Source: Clostridium minihomine
Lineage (GTDB): Bacteria; Bacillota; Clostridia; Oscillospirales; Acutalibacteraceae
Length of the DNA: 64,000 nucleotides
Reading direction: 5' to 3'
Assembly (NCBI RefSeq): GCF_900240385.1
Contig: NZ_OEQH01000001.1
Span: 1 to 64,000 of the forward strand
The number at the start of each line of letters is the position of its first letter. Within the stretch, counting starts at the first letter, position 1. The position numbers and the translations under genes are program-made. Positions 41,764 to 51,000 of this stretch are shown piece after piece. Below the pieces are notes generated by a model, which saw nothing but the letters and a program-made list of their open reading frames with translations, did no database searches and was not told where the DNA came from.

Positions 41764-44700
41764 TATCGTTCCTCCCTTCCTTTTTCGTGTTTCACCTTTG
41801 GCTCTCTGGCAGCTGTGGGTGGCATTTTAAGGCTTTCCAGTACCGATGGGCGGTTGTTCTTAGAAACCCTCTCCACTGGCGGTTGTGGCTGTGCTGCACC
41901 CATATCCATGTTCAGCTCCGCATCCAGAGTGGCAAGGCGGGAAACCTTGTCTTTCAGCTCTTGTTCCTGTGGGAACGGCTTGCCAAGCTCTGCCTTTGCC
42001 GCATCCTGTTGTTTATAGAGATAATCAAGTTGATCCGTCACAGCTTTCAACCGTTCCGGCATAGCTGCAAGAGCGTTGTCAATACGAGTGAGGTTACCCC
42101 TCGCATCCATACCCAGTTTAGCAGTATGGCTCATTGCGCCCTTTAAGGTGAGCTGATGACCGTCCATCATGCCGCCATAGGATAGCAGCATGGTAAACCC
42201 ACGGTAATTGCCGATTTCCACAGGGTCGCTGCTTTTAATTTCTTTGCAAGCCTCCAAGAGTGCTGCCCCTGCATTGTCTTTATCTGTAAGAGTATCGCCC
42301 TTAATGACCATTGGCAGGAACATGCTCTCGGCGGTGGGATACTCGGCAAGCACTTTCAAATCCTGCTCAAATCCTCTGATGAATCCTTTGTTTTTTTCTA
42401 TATTTTCGGGGAAGTATTTAAGTAGGTTATCTTCCAAACGGTACTGGCTGCTCTGGTGGTTTGCTTTTAGGAGCTTTAGCCTTGAAACATCAATGTCCAA
42501 GTCCATTTTTTCCTTGATTTTTGGGTTGCCTGCACAGAGAGCCTTGATTTCTGCATAGGAGAGTGCCGCCTCGTCCACATCCTCACAGGAACGGACAGGG
42601 CTTTTTGAGGTCATTATCTGGCTGATGAATTTTTGCTTATTTTCGACGGTTTGCCAGAGGTAAGCATCAAAGGTTGCTTCGGTGACATAGCGGTAAATGT
42701 TCACATCCTCGTTGAGATTTCCTTGTCGTTCAATTCTGCCGGAGCGTTGCGTCAAGTCCCCCGGACGCCACGGGCAATCCAAATCGTGCAATGCCACAAG
42801 GCGGTCTTGAATATTTGTTCCTGCTCCACATTTTGCGGTACTGCCAATCAGCACCCGAACATCGCCGCACCGCACCTTTGCGAACAGCTCTTTTTTCTTC
42901 ACCTCAGTATTTGCCTCGTGAATGAAAGCTACTTGATGAGCGGGGATACCCTTTTCTATGAGCTTCCCCCGAATATCATCATAGACATTAAAAATAGCGG
43001 TAGGGGTCAGCACCTCATCGGGTAAACTATCCTCCAGAGCCGCAAGCTCCACGCCGTTTACGGTCTGTGTGCCTGCCTTTGCCGCCTTTAATTCCTGTGC
43101 GGCGGTTCTGCCTTTTGGGGTGGAAATATCGCAGAACACAAGCTGTGTCAGCTTTTCGTCAGCGCCCTCCTGCCAAATGCGGTGGAGATTGTTCACGCAG
43201 GCATTGACCTTGCTGCTCTCGTCATCGGGCAGGAGTGGGTTAATGATGCGCTGGTCAAGTCCAAGCTTTCGCCCATCGGAGGTGATTTTCAGCATATTGT
43301 CAACGGAGGGGTCAACCTTGTTTGCATGGACTTTGGCGGCTCGCTCGGAAAGCTCACGCACCATATCCGATTGAATTTCAGTCGGTTTTACCGCCACGGT
43401 TTCATAGATAACATTAGGAGTGGGCAAGTCAAGCTCATCTGCCACCTTAATATCCGCAACCTCTTTGAACATGGACATCAGCTCTGGCAGATTAAAGAAC
43501 TTAGAAAATCTCGTCCTTGCACGGTAGCCTGTTCCTTCGGGAGCAAGCTCAATAGCGGTTACGGTTTCCCCAAAGGTACTCGCCCAACAGTCAAAGTGGG
43601 AGAGTCCGTTCTTTTGGAGAGTAGCGTATTGCAGATACCGCTGCATGGTATAAAGCTCGGTCATGGAGTTCGATACGGGTGTACCGGTGGCGAATACAAT
43701 GCCCTTGCCGCCTGTCAGCTCGTCCATGTAGCGGCATTTCATAAATATATCGCTGGATTTTTGTGCATCGGTGGTGGATAGTCCTGCTACATTCCGCATT
43801 TTGGTGTAAAGGAACAGGTTTTTATAGTTGTGTGCCTCGTCTACATAGAGCCTATCCACGCCAAGCTGCTCAAAGGTCACTACATCGTCTTTTCGTTCCT
43901 GCGTCTCTAATTTACTGAGCCGTTCCTCCAATCCTTTTTTGGTACGCTCAAGTTGCTTGACGGTAAAACGCTCGCCGCCGCTTGCCTTGACTTCCTCTAT
44001 GCCGTTCAAGATTTCCTTAATTTGTTCACGGAGAAGACGTTCCTGCCGTTCCAATGACATAGGGATACGCTCAAACTGGCTATGACCAATGATGACCGCA
44101 TCATAATCGCCTGTGGCAATTTTGGCACAGAACTTTTTACGGTTGCTCTTTTCAAAATCTTTCTTTGTGGCCACCAAGATGTTGGCGGCAGGGTAAAGTC
44201 TTAGGAACTCGCTTGCCCATTGCTCCGTGAGGTGGTTTGGTACGGCAAACAGTGGCTTCTGGCAAAGTCCAAGCCGCTTGCTTTCCATAGCGGCGGCAAC
44301 CATTTCAAAAGTTTTTCCTGCACCGACTTCGTGGGCAAGCAGGGTGTTGTTGCCGTAGAGGATATGAGCAATGGCATTGACTTGATGGGGACGCAGGGAG
44401 ATTTCGGGATTGATGCCGCTGAAATTGATGTGCTGACCGTCATACTCACGGGGGCGAATGGAGTTGAATTTCTCGTTATATTTTTTTACGAGGGTTTGCC
44501 GCCTGTCAGCATCGTTCCATATCCAATCTCGAAATGCATCTTTGATGGTCTGCTGTTTTTGCTGTGCCAGAGTGGTGGCATCTTTATTCAGTACCCGCCG
44601 TTCTTTTCCATCGGGGTCAACCACAGTGTCATAGATACGCACATCACGGAGGTTTAGGGTATCCTCTAAAATCTTATATGCGTTGGCTCGGTCTGTTCCA

Positions 44701-47700
44701 TAGGTCACATAAGCAGCCACATTGTTGTAACCAACGGCACTTTTGCCTGTAATATTCCACTCGGCGGTAAAGGGAGCGTATTTTACTTCAATCTGGTCTT
44801 GATTTCGCCACGGGGTATCAAACAGCTCATACATGAACTGCTGCACATATTCTTTGTCAATCCAAGTCGCACCCAGACGTACATCAATTTCCGCAGCCTC
44901 AAGGTCTTTTGGCTGTGCGGCCTCCAAAGCTGATGCATTAGGGGCATACATATCGGATACCCTTGCCGCCATTTTAGCGGTGCGGAGCTTTTGCCTTACA
45001 TCGCCGGAGAGGTATTCATCGGCGGTGACATAGTGGGGATTGCCCTCGTTTTCAAGGTCGGGCAGACAGAAAATAACACCTCTAAGGTCGGTGGCGATCT
45101 GCTCAGAGGATAATCCTGTGAGCTGTTCCATATAGCCAATGTCCACCTTTGCCTTTTCTGCGATGGAAAGAGCCAGAGCCTCGCTTGCGGTGTCCACAGA
45201 GGTAACGGATACACGCTTTTTAATGGTGCGTTTGGTGAACATATCAGCTTTGGATTTTAGATTACCGCTTTCATCAATGTCCTCCAGAGAGCAAAGGAGA
45301 TAGTAGGAATTATCCTCGCCAAAAGCAAGGCTGTTGCCACGGCTGTTAATCAGTCCGTATTTTGCGGTAAAGTTGTCATAAAGGCGGTTTAGCTTTGCCT
45401 GCTCCTGTGAAATGGTTTCGTCTGAATAGTCCTCAAGCTGATAACGGATAAGGTCATTCACACACTCTCTAAGACTTACAAGTCCTGCCACTCGCTCTTT
45501 TGCGGTCTGGTTAAGCTCTGGCCGCACCATGCGGCTGTTTTCACGGTAATACACTTCGCCGTCCACAAGGGTGTAAGAGAAGTTTTTTACTGTTGGATCG
45601 GCAGGGATAGAGCTATCAGAGCCAAGCTCCATATCGGGCAGCTCTGCATCGGGGATACTGCCCTCAATATTGGAGGCGGCTCTCTGAAACTGTTCTGCAA
45701 GGTCGGCATCCGGCAGAGGGGTACAAGTGCTTTCCATACCAAACTGACCGCTTTTCAGCTCCATCGTGCCTAAAATCATTTCGGGGTGCTCTGCAAAATA
45801 GCTGTTTAAGGTAATGCCATTTTCATCTTTGGCAAGGTGTATCCAATCCCTATCCACATCAATCGGGCTATCCCGTTTTTGCAGAAACAAAATATCGCTT
45901 GTGACCTCTGTGCCTGCATTTTTGAGAAAGGCATTGTTTGGCAGTCTGATTGCCCCTAACAGCTCAGCTCTCTGTGCAAGGTAGCGGCGTACTTCGGGGG
46001 ATTGCTTATCCATCGTTCCCTTTGAAGTGACAAAAGCAACCACACCGCCGGGGCGAACTTTATCCAGAGCTTTTGCAAAGAAATGGTCATGGATAAGGAA
46101 GTTTTGATTGTCATACCGTTTTTCACCCAGCTTATAGTTGCCAAAGGGTACATTACCGATAGCAAGGTCGAAAAAGCTGTCGGGCAGCTCGGTTTTCTCA
46201 AAGCTTGTGATAGCAATGTTGGCTGAGGGATAGAGTTGTTTTGCAATCCTACCTGTAATACTGTCAAGCTCCACTCCATAGAGCTTAGAGCCTTGCATAC
46301 CCTCTGGCAGCATACCAAAAAAGTTGCCTGTGCCGCAGGCAGGCTCTAAGATATTGCCTGTGGAAAATCCCATTCGTTCCACGGTATCATAAATTGCTTT
46401 GATGACCGTAGGACTGGTGTAGTGTGCGTTGAGGGTGGAGGCTCGTGCCATTTCGTACTCGTCCTCGGATAAGAGAGCTTTGAGCTGCATATATTCATTG
46501 CTGAAACTGCTGTTTGCTTTGTCAAAGACTTCGGGCAAGCCACCCCAACCGACATAGGCTGATAGGATTTCCTGCTCTGCTTTGGTGGCAGGGCGGTTTT
46601 CAAGCTCAATGGTCTGCAAGGTGGTAATGGCGGTAACGTTTCGGGCAATTTTATCTCGTTTGCCGCCCTCGCCTAAGCGGGTGTCAGTAATGCGGAAGTT
46701 TTCTGCTGTTTCCTGTGGATTCTCTGGCTGAGGATACCGTTCCAAAAGCCTTGTAAAGCTCTCGTGACTTTCAGCACGCAGGATAGGATAGAACAATGAC
46801 GGATCACGCAGGGTGACTTGATGGACAGAGATTTCTTCCATTAAAAAAGGCGTACCGTTTTCAAGAAAAACAGTATCGCCTATGTTGTATGGAATTGTGG
46901 GTGTTTCTGACGGTGGCTCTGGCTGTTCCTCTTGCATCGGCTCTGGTGTAATACCGTTTAAGCGGTCTACAACTGCCTGTGCCTCATCCTCGGTCATGTA
47001 GGTCTGATAAATATCCTCAACCTCATAGTATCTGCCATCTTGCATATCGGGAACGGTGTTATCCCTTATGATAAAAGGTTCATCATAGGCATCGGAGGTA
47101 AGCTCCACCGTATAGCGAGGGGGTTCGTCCTCTAAACCATAGTCTGTGGTATTTTGTGCTGGCTCGGTATAAAAAGCACCTTCCGCTATGAGCTGCCCAA
47201 TTAGCCGCTGTACCTTTGCCCACGGCATTTCTAAGGCATTTTTCCCCTTGCTGATGGAGAACATAGGGAGGTTGCCGCCGTATTCACCTTTTAACCATTC
47301 TGCTGTGCCACGCTCCCGGCTATGGAGTTGCATATAGGAAAGCACCCTTGCTTTGCTGCCCCCATCACCATTCCATGCTTGTAGTGCGCTATCAATGTCC
47401 TCGGCAGTAATTGCAGCCAGCGGCTCTGCCTCTGGAGCTGTTGCTGAAACAGGCTGTGGGGGAAATGCAATCTCTGATTGAGTAGTCACAGGCTCGTTAG
47501 TAGTTTCTGTTAATCCTGCATTTTCCCTCTGATTTTCTGCAAGCTGTGCTTTTTCCACGGTGGTAAGGTAGCGGTCATTGGCAATAAGATAGTCAATTCG
47601 CTTTGCAACGGTATTCCACTTCAAATGGAGCTTATCGTCTTTTTCCCCACGCTTGTATTCCAGTCCTTTGGCACTGTGGTCTTCATAGCTGTGGTCTGCA

Positions 47701-49706
47701 CCCGAAAGGGCGTGTGTTCGGCCGCCTGTACCGTACTCATTTTTTAGAAAATCCTCTTTCTCTTTGGGACTGTGAGGTTGAGTGAAAAACTCATAAATGC
47801 GATATTTTCCATTTTGAAAGCTGCTTCCATGTGATAGAGCAGTGTCAACCTCATCTTGGGTTACAAACATTTTAAGGGGCGGGACATGGGTGAGAACAGA
47901 CGAAAACGCCTTTATCGGCAATCGTAAATCCTCAAAGACAGCAATCATTTCTTTTGGTTGATAGAAATGAAACCGCAAAAGCGCTCTGTCTTGCTCGTAG
48001 TCGGAAGCAAATTGCTGTAAGCCTGCAATGATGGTTTCACGCTCGGCAGGCTCTCTAAGCAGTTTTGCAATCTGCTGTGTGGAGTTTGGGAAACCACCCT
48101 GAAACAGTTTCTCGTCAAAGTAAGTGTGAGGGGCGTCATCTGAAAAGTTTTGGTGCAGATACCATAGGCGTTCCGCAAGGCTTTGGTATTCATAATCCTT
48201 AGCATCTGAAAAGGCATCTTGTGGTGCAAACTGCCCCTCAGACAAAAGCTCGTTAATGCGTTGCTCAACCTTTTCCCACGGAATAAGCTGCTTGTTCTGG
48301 GCATAAAGAGCTGTTTCACCCTTTGCGATATGGATACCCTGCTCGTTATACCAGACGGAAACCTTTGTGCCGCCTAAATACAGTCCTTTGCCGCCTGTGC
48401 CAAATTCTTTCTGCAAAAAAGCGATGTTTTCCTCAGTGTTTTTTTCTTTCTGATACATGGAAACAATGCGGAAAATGCTGTTATTTCGATTGCCTCCTGT
48501 GCGGAGGATATGGTCAATATCGGTTTGGAGTATAGAAAAAGGGTCAAGCATTTCGCTCGACCCAATTCTCTGTATTTGCTCCTGCTCTGTGGGGAACAGG
48601 GTTAGTTGTATATAAGCTCTGTCAGTATCATTTCCTCTGCCTGTGCCTTGAGGTTGTTCATGTATCCAACCCATTCCATCTGATGGGTCATCTTGTCGGG
48701 AGCTAGTTGCACTTTCTGCAAGTCTGCCATAATCTGCTCCATTCGTCTGGTGGCTGTCTGGTCTATCTCCAATAGGTGGGGAAACAGTTTCTCGGACAGT
48801 AGCAGGGAATGGAATAAGGGTGTCCGATGTTCCATGAGGTACTGTTTCCTCATTCTGCCGTATTTGCCTATCGGCTGTGCCGGCTCGGTCACTGTTAGGT
48901 CGGGTATCAGATAATCCCCGCTCTGGCTGTAAGTTAAGTTGTTCATGTTCTTTGCTCCTTTCACGCTCTGTTTTGGCGATGGTAATGGATATTTGTCTAA
49001 AAACTTGCTCGGATTGTTCACTGACCGCCGTACCTAAGAGGGCAACGGTATCTGGTGTGTTAAAATCAAAAACGCTTAAAAAATCCTCATGCTCAAAGTA
49101 TTCATCGGGGTTTAGTCCGCATCGCTGCATAAGGGTGTAGGCAATGCTGATGGTGGCGGCGTTTTCAAAAGCTATTCGGATATTATCCTCATCATAGTCC
49201 TCTAAAAAGCTACCGGGGGCGATGTAGGGAATGTCCGCCCTGTGGTCATCATAATACTCTTTTGCGAGAGCTGATGCAATGTTGTAAGAAGCATCGGAAA
49301 GATTTTCGCTGTTTTCTCCGAATTTGTCCTGCAACATTTGCAAAATGGGAGCCTCGTGATAGTCCTGCATTTCCCAAAGGAAAGGGCGGCGAGAATGTTC
49401 TCCGCCGCCCGTGTCCTTTACATCAAAAACATATCGCAATCTTGGGGTATCGCCTGTGGGGTCAATGAGAGCAATCCCCTTTGAGCCACGGCGAACATAT
49501 CGCCGCATCGTGTTGTTCCATAGGTCGAAGTCCGCACAAGCCGTTGCATCGGGTCGCTGTGCGTAAATCATAAGCTGCTCATAATAAGGATACTTGTAGA
49601 GCCGTCCTACGGTGGTTAGAAACCCCGTCCAACCTGTGCGGCTGCTTGTAATCTGTTTAGCGGTTTGTTCTGCCATCTGTACTAAGGATTGTGCTTTTGT
49701 TGGCAT
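41763..49706 (-). CDS. Giant conjugative-element protein: ArdC-like N-terminus, N6 DNA methylase and SNF2-type helicase
   Basis: About 2,647 aa, the largest gene here. Residues 1-110 resemble the ArdC N-terminal ssDNA-binding domain (WTGFLTTVGRLYKYPYYEQL). The middle part (about 330-1000) holds repeated polyvalent-protein domains. A methylase domain lies near 1085-1200, with NAHYTSPTVIKAIYDTVERM, the AdoMet motif LEPACGTGNFFG near 1115 and GNVPFG near 1182 in place of the usual NPPF. An SNF2-like helicase has HEVGAGKTFEM near 1794, DEAHNYKN near 1955 and QRSGRIERQGN near 2322. It probably protects or processes DNA after transfer. The start follows AAAGGAGGAC; a longer frame to 49745 lacks support. 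Confidence 0.93.
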   Translation of the reverse strand: MPTKAQSLVQMAEQTAKQITSSRTGWTGFLTTVGRLYKYPYYEQLMIYAQRPDATACADFDLWNNTMRRYVRRGSKGIALIDPTGDTPRLRYVFDVKDTGGGEHSRRPFLWEMQDYHEAPILQMLQDKFGENSENLSDASYNIASALAKEYYDDHRADIPYIAPGSFLEDYDEDNIRIAFENAATISIAYTLMQRCGLNPDEYFEHEDFLSVFDFNTPDTVALLGTAVSEQSEQVFRQISITIAKTERERSKEHEQLNLQPERGLSDTRPNSDRAGTADRQIRQNEETVPHGTSDTLIPFPATVRETVSPPIGDRPDSHQTNGADYGRLAESATSSRQDDPSDGMGWIHEQPQGTGRGNDTDRAYIQLTLFPTEQEQIQRIGSSEMLDPFSILQTDIDHILRTGGNRNNSIFRIVSMYQKEKNTEENIAFLQKEFGTGGKGLYLGGTKVSVWYNEQGIHIAKGETALYAQNKQLIPWEKVEQRINELLSEGQFAPQDAFSDAKDYEYQSLAERLWYLHQNFSDDAPHTYFDEKLFQGGFPNSTQQIAKLLREPAERETIIAGLQQFASDYEQDRALLRFHFYQPKEMIAVFEDLRLPIKAFSSVLTHVPPLKMFVTQDEVDTALSHGSSFQNGKYRIYEFFTQPHSPKEKEDFLKNEYGTGGRTHALSGADHSYEDHSAKGLEYKRGEKDDKLHLKWNTVAKRIDYLIANDRYLTTVEKAQLAENQRENAGLTETTNEPVTTQSEIAFPPQPVSATAPEAEPLAAITAEDIDSALQAWNGDGGSKARVLSYMQLHSRERGTAEWLKGEYGGNLPMFSISKGKNALEMPWAKVQRLIGQLIAEGAFYTEPAQNTTDYGLEDEPPRYTVELTSDAYDEPFIIRDNTVPDMQDGRYYEVEDIYQTYMTEDEAQAVVDRLNGITPEPMQEEQPEPPSETPTIPYNIGDTVFLENGTPFLMEEISVHQVTLRDPSLFYPILRAESHESFTRLLERYPQPENPQETAENFRITDTRLGEGGKRDKIARNVTAITTLQTIELENRPATKAEQEILSAYVGWGGLPEVFDKANSSFSNEYMQLKALLSEDEYEMARASTLNAHYTSPTVIKAIYDTVERMGFSTGNILEPACGTGNFFGMLPEGMQGSKLYGVELDSITGRIAKQLYPSANIAITSFEKTELPDSFFDLAIGNVPFGNYKLGEKRYDNQNFLIHDHFFAKALDKVRPGGVVAFVTSKGTMDKQSPEVRRYLAQRAELLGAIRLPNNAFLKNAGTEVTSDILFLQKRDSPIDVDRDWIHLAKDENGITLNSYFAEHPEMILGTMELKSGQFGMESTCTPLPDADLAEQFQRAASNIEGSIPDAELPDMELGSDSSIPADPTVKNFSYTLVDGEVYYRENSRMVRPELNQTAKERVAGLVSLRECVNDLIRYQLEDYSDETISQEQAKLNRLYDNFTAKYGLINSRGNSLAFGEDNSYYLLCSLEDIDESGNLKSKADMFTKRTIKKRVSVTSVDTASEALALSIAEKAKVDIGYMEQLTGLSSEQIATDLRGVIFCLPDLENEGNPHYVTADEYLSGDVRQKLRTAKMAARVSDMYAPNASALEAAQPKDLEAAEIDVRLGATWIDKEYVQQFMYELFDTPWRNQDQIEVKYAPFTAEWNITGKSAVGYNNVAAYVTYGTDRANAYKILEDTLNLRDVRIYDTVVDPDGKERRVLNKDATTLAQQKQQTIKDAFRDWIWNDADRRQTLVKKYNEKFNSIRPREYDGQHINFSGINPEISLRPHQVNAIAHILYGNNTLLAHEVGAGKTFEMVAAAMESKRLGLCQKPLFAVPNHLTEQWASEFLRLYPAANILVATKKDFEKSNRKKFCAKIATGDYDAVIIGHSQFERIPMSLERQERLLREQIKEILNGIEEVKASGGERFTVKQLERTKKGLEERLSKLETQERKDDVVTFEQLGVDRLYVDEAHNYKNLFLYTKMRNVAGLSTTDAQKSSDIFMKCRYMDELTGGKGIVFATGTPVSNSMTELYTMQRYLQYATLQKNGLSHFDCWASTFGETVTAIELAPEGTGYRARTRFSKFFNLPELMSMFKEVADIKVADELDLPTPNVIYETVAVKPTEIQSDMVRELSERAAKVHANKVDPSVDNMLKITSDGRKLGLDQRIINPLLPDDESSKVNACVNNLHRIWQEGADEKLTQLVFCDISTPKGRTAAQELKAAKAGTQTVNGVELAALEDSLPDEVLTPTAIFNVYDDIRGKLIEKGIPAHQVAFIHEANTEVKKKELFAKVRCGDVRVLIGSTAKCGAGTNIQDRLVALHDLDCPWRPGDLTQRSGRIERQGNLNEDVNIYRYVTEATFDAYLWQTVENKQKFISQIMTSKSPVRSCEDVDEAALSYAEIKALCAGNPKIKEKMDLDIDVSRLKLLKANHQSSQYRLEDNLLKYFPENIEKNKGFIRGFEQDLKVLAEYPTAESMFLPMVIKGDTLTDKDNAGAALLEACKEIKSSDPVEIGNYRGFTMLLSYGGMMDGHQLTLKGAMSHTAKLGMDARGNLTRIDNALAAMPERLKAVTDQLDYLYKQQDAAKAELGKPFPQEQELKDKVSRLATLDAELNMDMGAAQPQPPVERVSKNNRPSVLESLKMPPTAAREPKVKHEKGREER

Positions 49707-49728
49707 ATTAGTCCTCCTTTTTTTAGCA

Positions 49729-49767
49729 AAAAAAAGCAATCTCATCAGTATAACAAGATTGCTTTTG
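49729..49767 (-). terminator. Terminator of the PIN cassette
   Basis: On the minus strand AAAAGCAATCT pairs with AGATTGCTTTTTTTT. It is 22 bases before the start of the giant gene and 33 bases after the PIN-like gene. It would block read-through from the upstream ICE operon. Confidence 0.82.
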
Positions 49768-49799
49768 TAAACATATTGTTCAATTTTTAATTTTTTTAT

Positions 49800-50672
49800 T
49801 TAATTATCAAATCCTTTTAAAAAATCATCAGGCTTCATTCGCATTTGAGCCAATGTTGCATTATCATAAATTTTATCATTTGAAACGATAACATAATTCT
49901 CGTCTTTTAGATATAATAAATGAGATAAATCAGGAATATCATTGTATTCTGTTGATCTTTTGTGGTGACTTCGATTCCATGTATAGGCTGATTGCCCCAA
50001 AATAAAGGCTACAAGTTGACGTCCATCATAATCGTGGACTACTTTATCAATATCGCTACTTTCATAACTAATCCCACATAAATTTAGTAGTTGGGTAAGG
50101 AGTAATTTTTCATGTTCATAGGTTAATTTTTCATTAGGCTCTAAAAAGATATCTTCTATATTGATATTGTAGTATTCAGGTTCTATAATTTGTCGTTGTT
50201 TAATTGCATCAAGTTCATTAGACTTTTGCGAAATTAATTCTTTTAAATTCTTTGCAACTACCGTTTCGTGTTTGTCAATAGCTTCTTTCTCCTTTTGAAA
50301 ATCGATATTTTCCTTTTCTTTTAGCTCATTGACAAATGTTATATAGTCATTACTTGAAATAACAAGATTTACTTTCTTCCAAAGAAGAATTTTTTTCTCC
50401 TGAACAATTGGTAATCCAGATATATCCAACCCGAAAGAAATAGCAATACACTCCATTGGTAGATAGGGATATATTTTTAGCTTTGATGCCTTTAACTTTG
50501 ACAACATGACTTTTCTTTTATGATAGTTTTCGGAGTCAATTCCATCTATTAGCTCTTCAAACGCAAACAATGATGTTGATACGTCAGAAGAGTCAACAAA
50601 CAAATCAATTTTATTAATTAGGGAATATAGTGCATTAGTTTCTAAATAATACTTCGTCGTATTGTTTGCCAT
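49800..50672 (-). CDS. PIN-like domain protein, possible defence or toxin nuclease
   Basis: The 290-aa protein opens YYLETNALYSLINK, where Glu takes the place of the first Asp of PIN domains. FAFEELIDGI follows, then near the C-terminus NDIPDLSHLLYLKDENYVIV and SNDKIYDN. This gives the spaced acidic set (E, E, D, D) of a PIN-like ribonuclease, split by a long helical/coiled insertion (about 110-170). GGGAGG precedes the start. Codon use is clearly more A/T-rich than its neighbours. It stands alone between two backbone ICE genes and has its own terminator. No antitoxin is adjacent, so a classic VapC role is less likely than an anti-phage effector. Function is inferred. Confidence 0.6.
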   Translation of the reverse strand: MANNTTKYYLETNALYSLINKIDLFVDSSDVSTSLFAFEELIDGIDSENYHKRKVMLSKLKASKLKIYPYLPMECIAISFGLDISGLPIVQEKKILLWKKVNLVISSNDYITFVNELKEKENIDFQKEKEAIDKHETVVAKNLKELISQKSNELDAIKQRQIIEPEYYNINIEDIFLEPNEKLTYEHEKLLLTQLLNLCGISYESSDIDKVVHDYDGRQLVAFILGQSAYTWNRSHHKRSTEYNDIPDLSHLLYLKDENYVIVSNDKIYDNATLAQMRMKPDDFLKGFDN

Positions 50673-50779
50673 TCTTTTCCGCCTCCCTTATGCAATGTGG
50701 TTTGCTGTACTGAAATTATTTATTTTTTTGTCTTCTATTTATTATTTTACTATGACAGCATTGGAACTTCAACGCATAT

Positions 50780-50998
50780 TCATGCGAAATCGGCAATAAG
50801 CTCTGCCGTAATTTCTCTATATTCCTCATCGGTCATAGCAGTGAGTTTATCCATTACACGGTGGGTCAGCTCCAAAAGCTCGGTTTCGTCCGGCTGTAAA
50901 TGTGCCTGCATTGCCGTAAGCTCCCCAAGCAGACCGTCCTTTGTGCCTGTGTCATAGATGCACATGAGATTACATTCTTCCATCGTAAATTTCCCCAT
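50780..50998 (-). CDS. Transposon-transfer-assisting protein (TTRAP)
   Basis: This 72-aa helical protein (MGKFTMEECNLMCIYDTGTK, ending EEYREITAELIADFA) matches the TTRAP family found in conjugative transposons. GGAG lies nine bases before the ATG at 50998. A second ATG at 51004 overlaps the upstream stop as ATGA. Either way translation is coupled to the ArdC-like gene. Confidence 0.82.
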   Translation of the reverse strand: MGKFTMEECNLMCIYDTGTKDGLLGELTAMQAHLQPDETELLELTHRVMDKLTAMTDEEYREITAELIADFA

Positions 50999-51000
50999 AA

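Noticed and set aside
41757-49468. Many plus-strand frames of 60-200 codons over the giant ICE gene
   Set aside because: They are antisense shadows of a single 2,647-residue coding frame with clear methylase and helicase motifs and have no ribosome binding sites.
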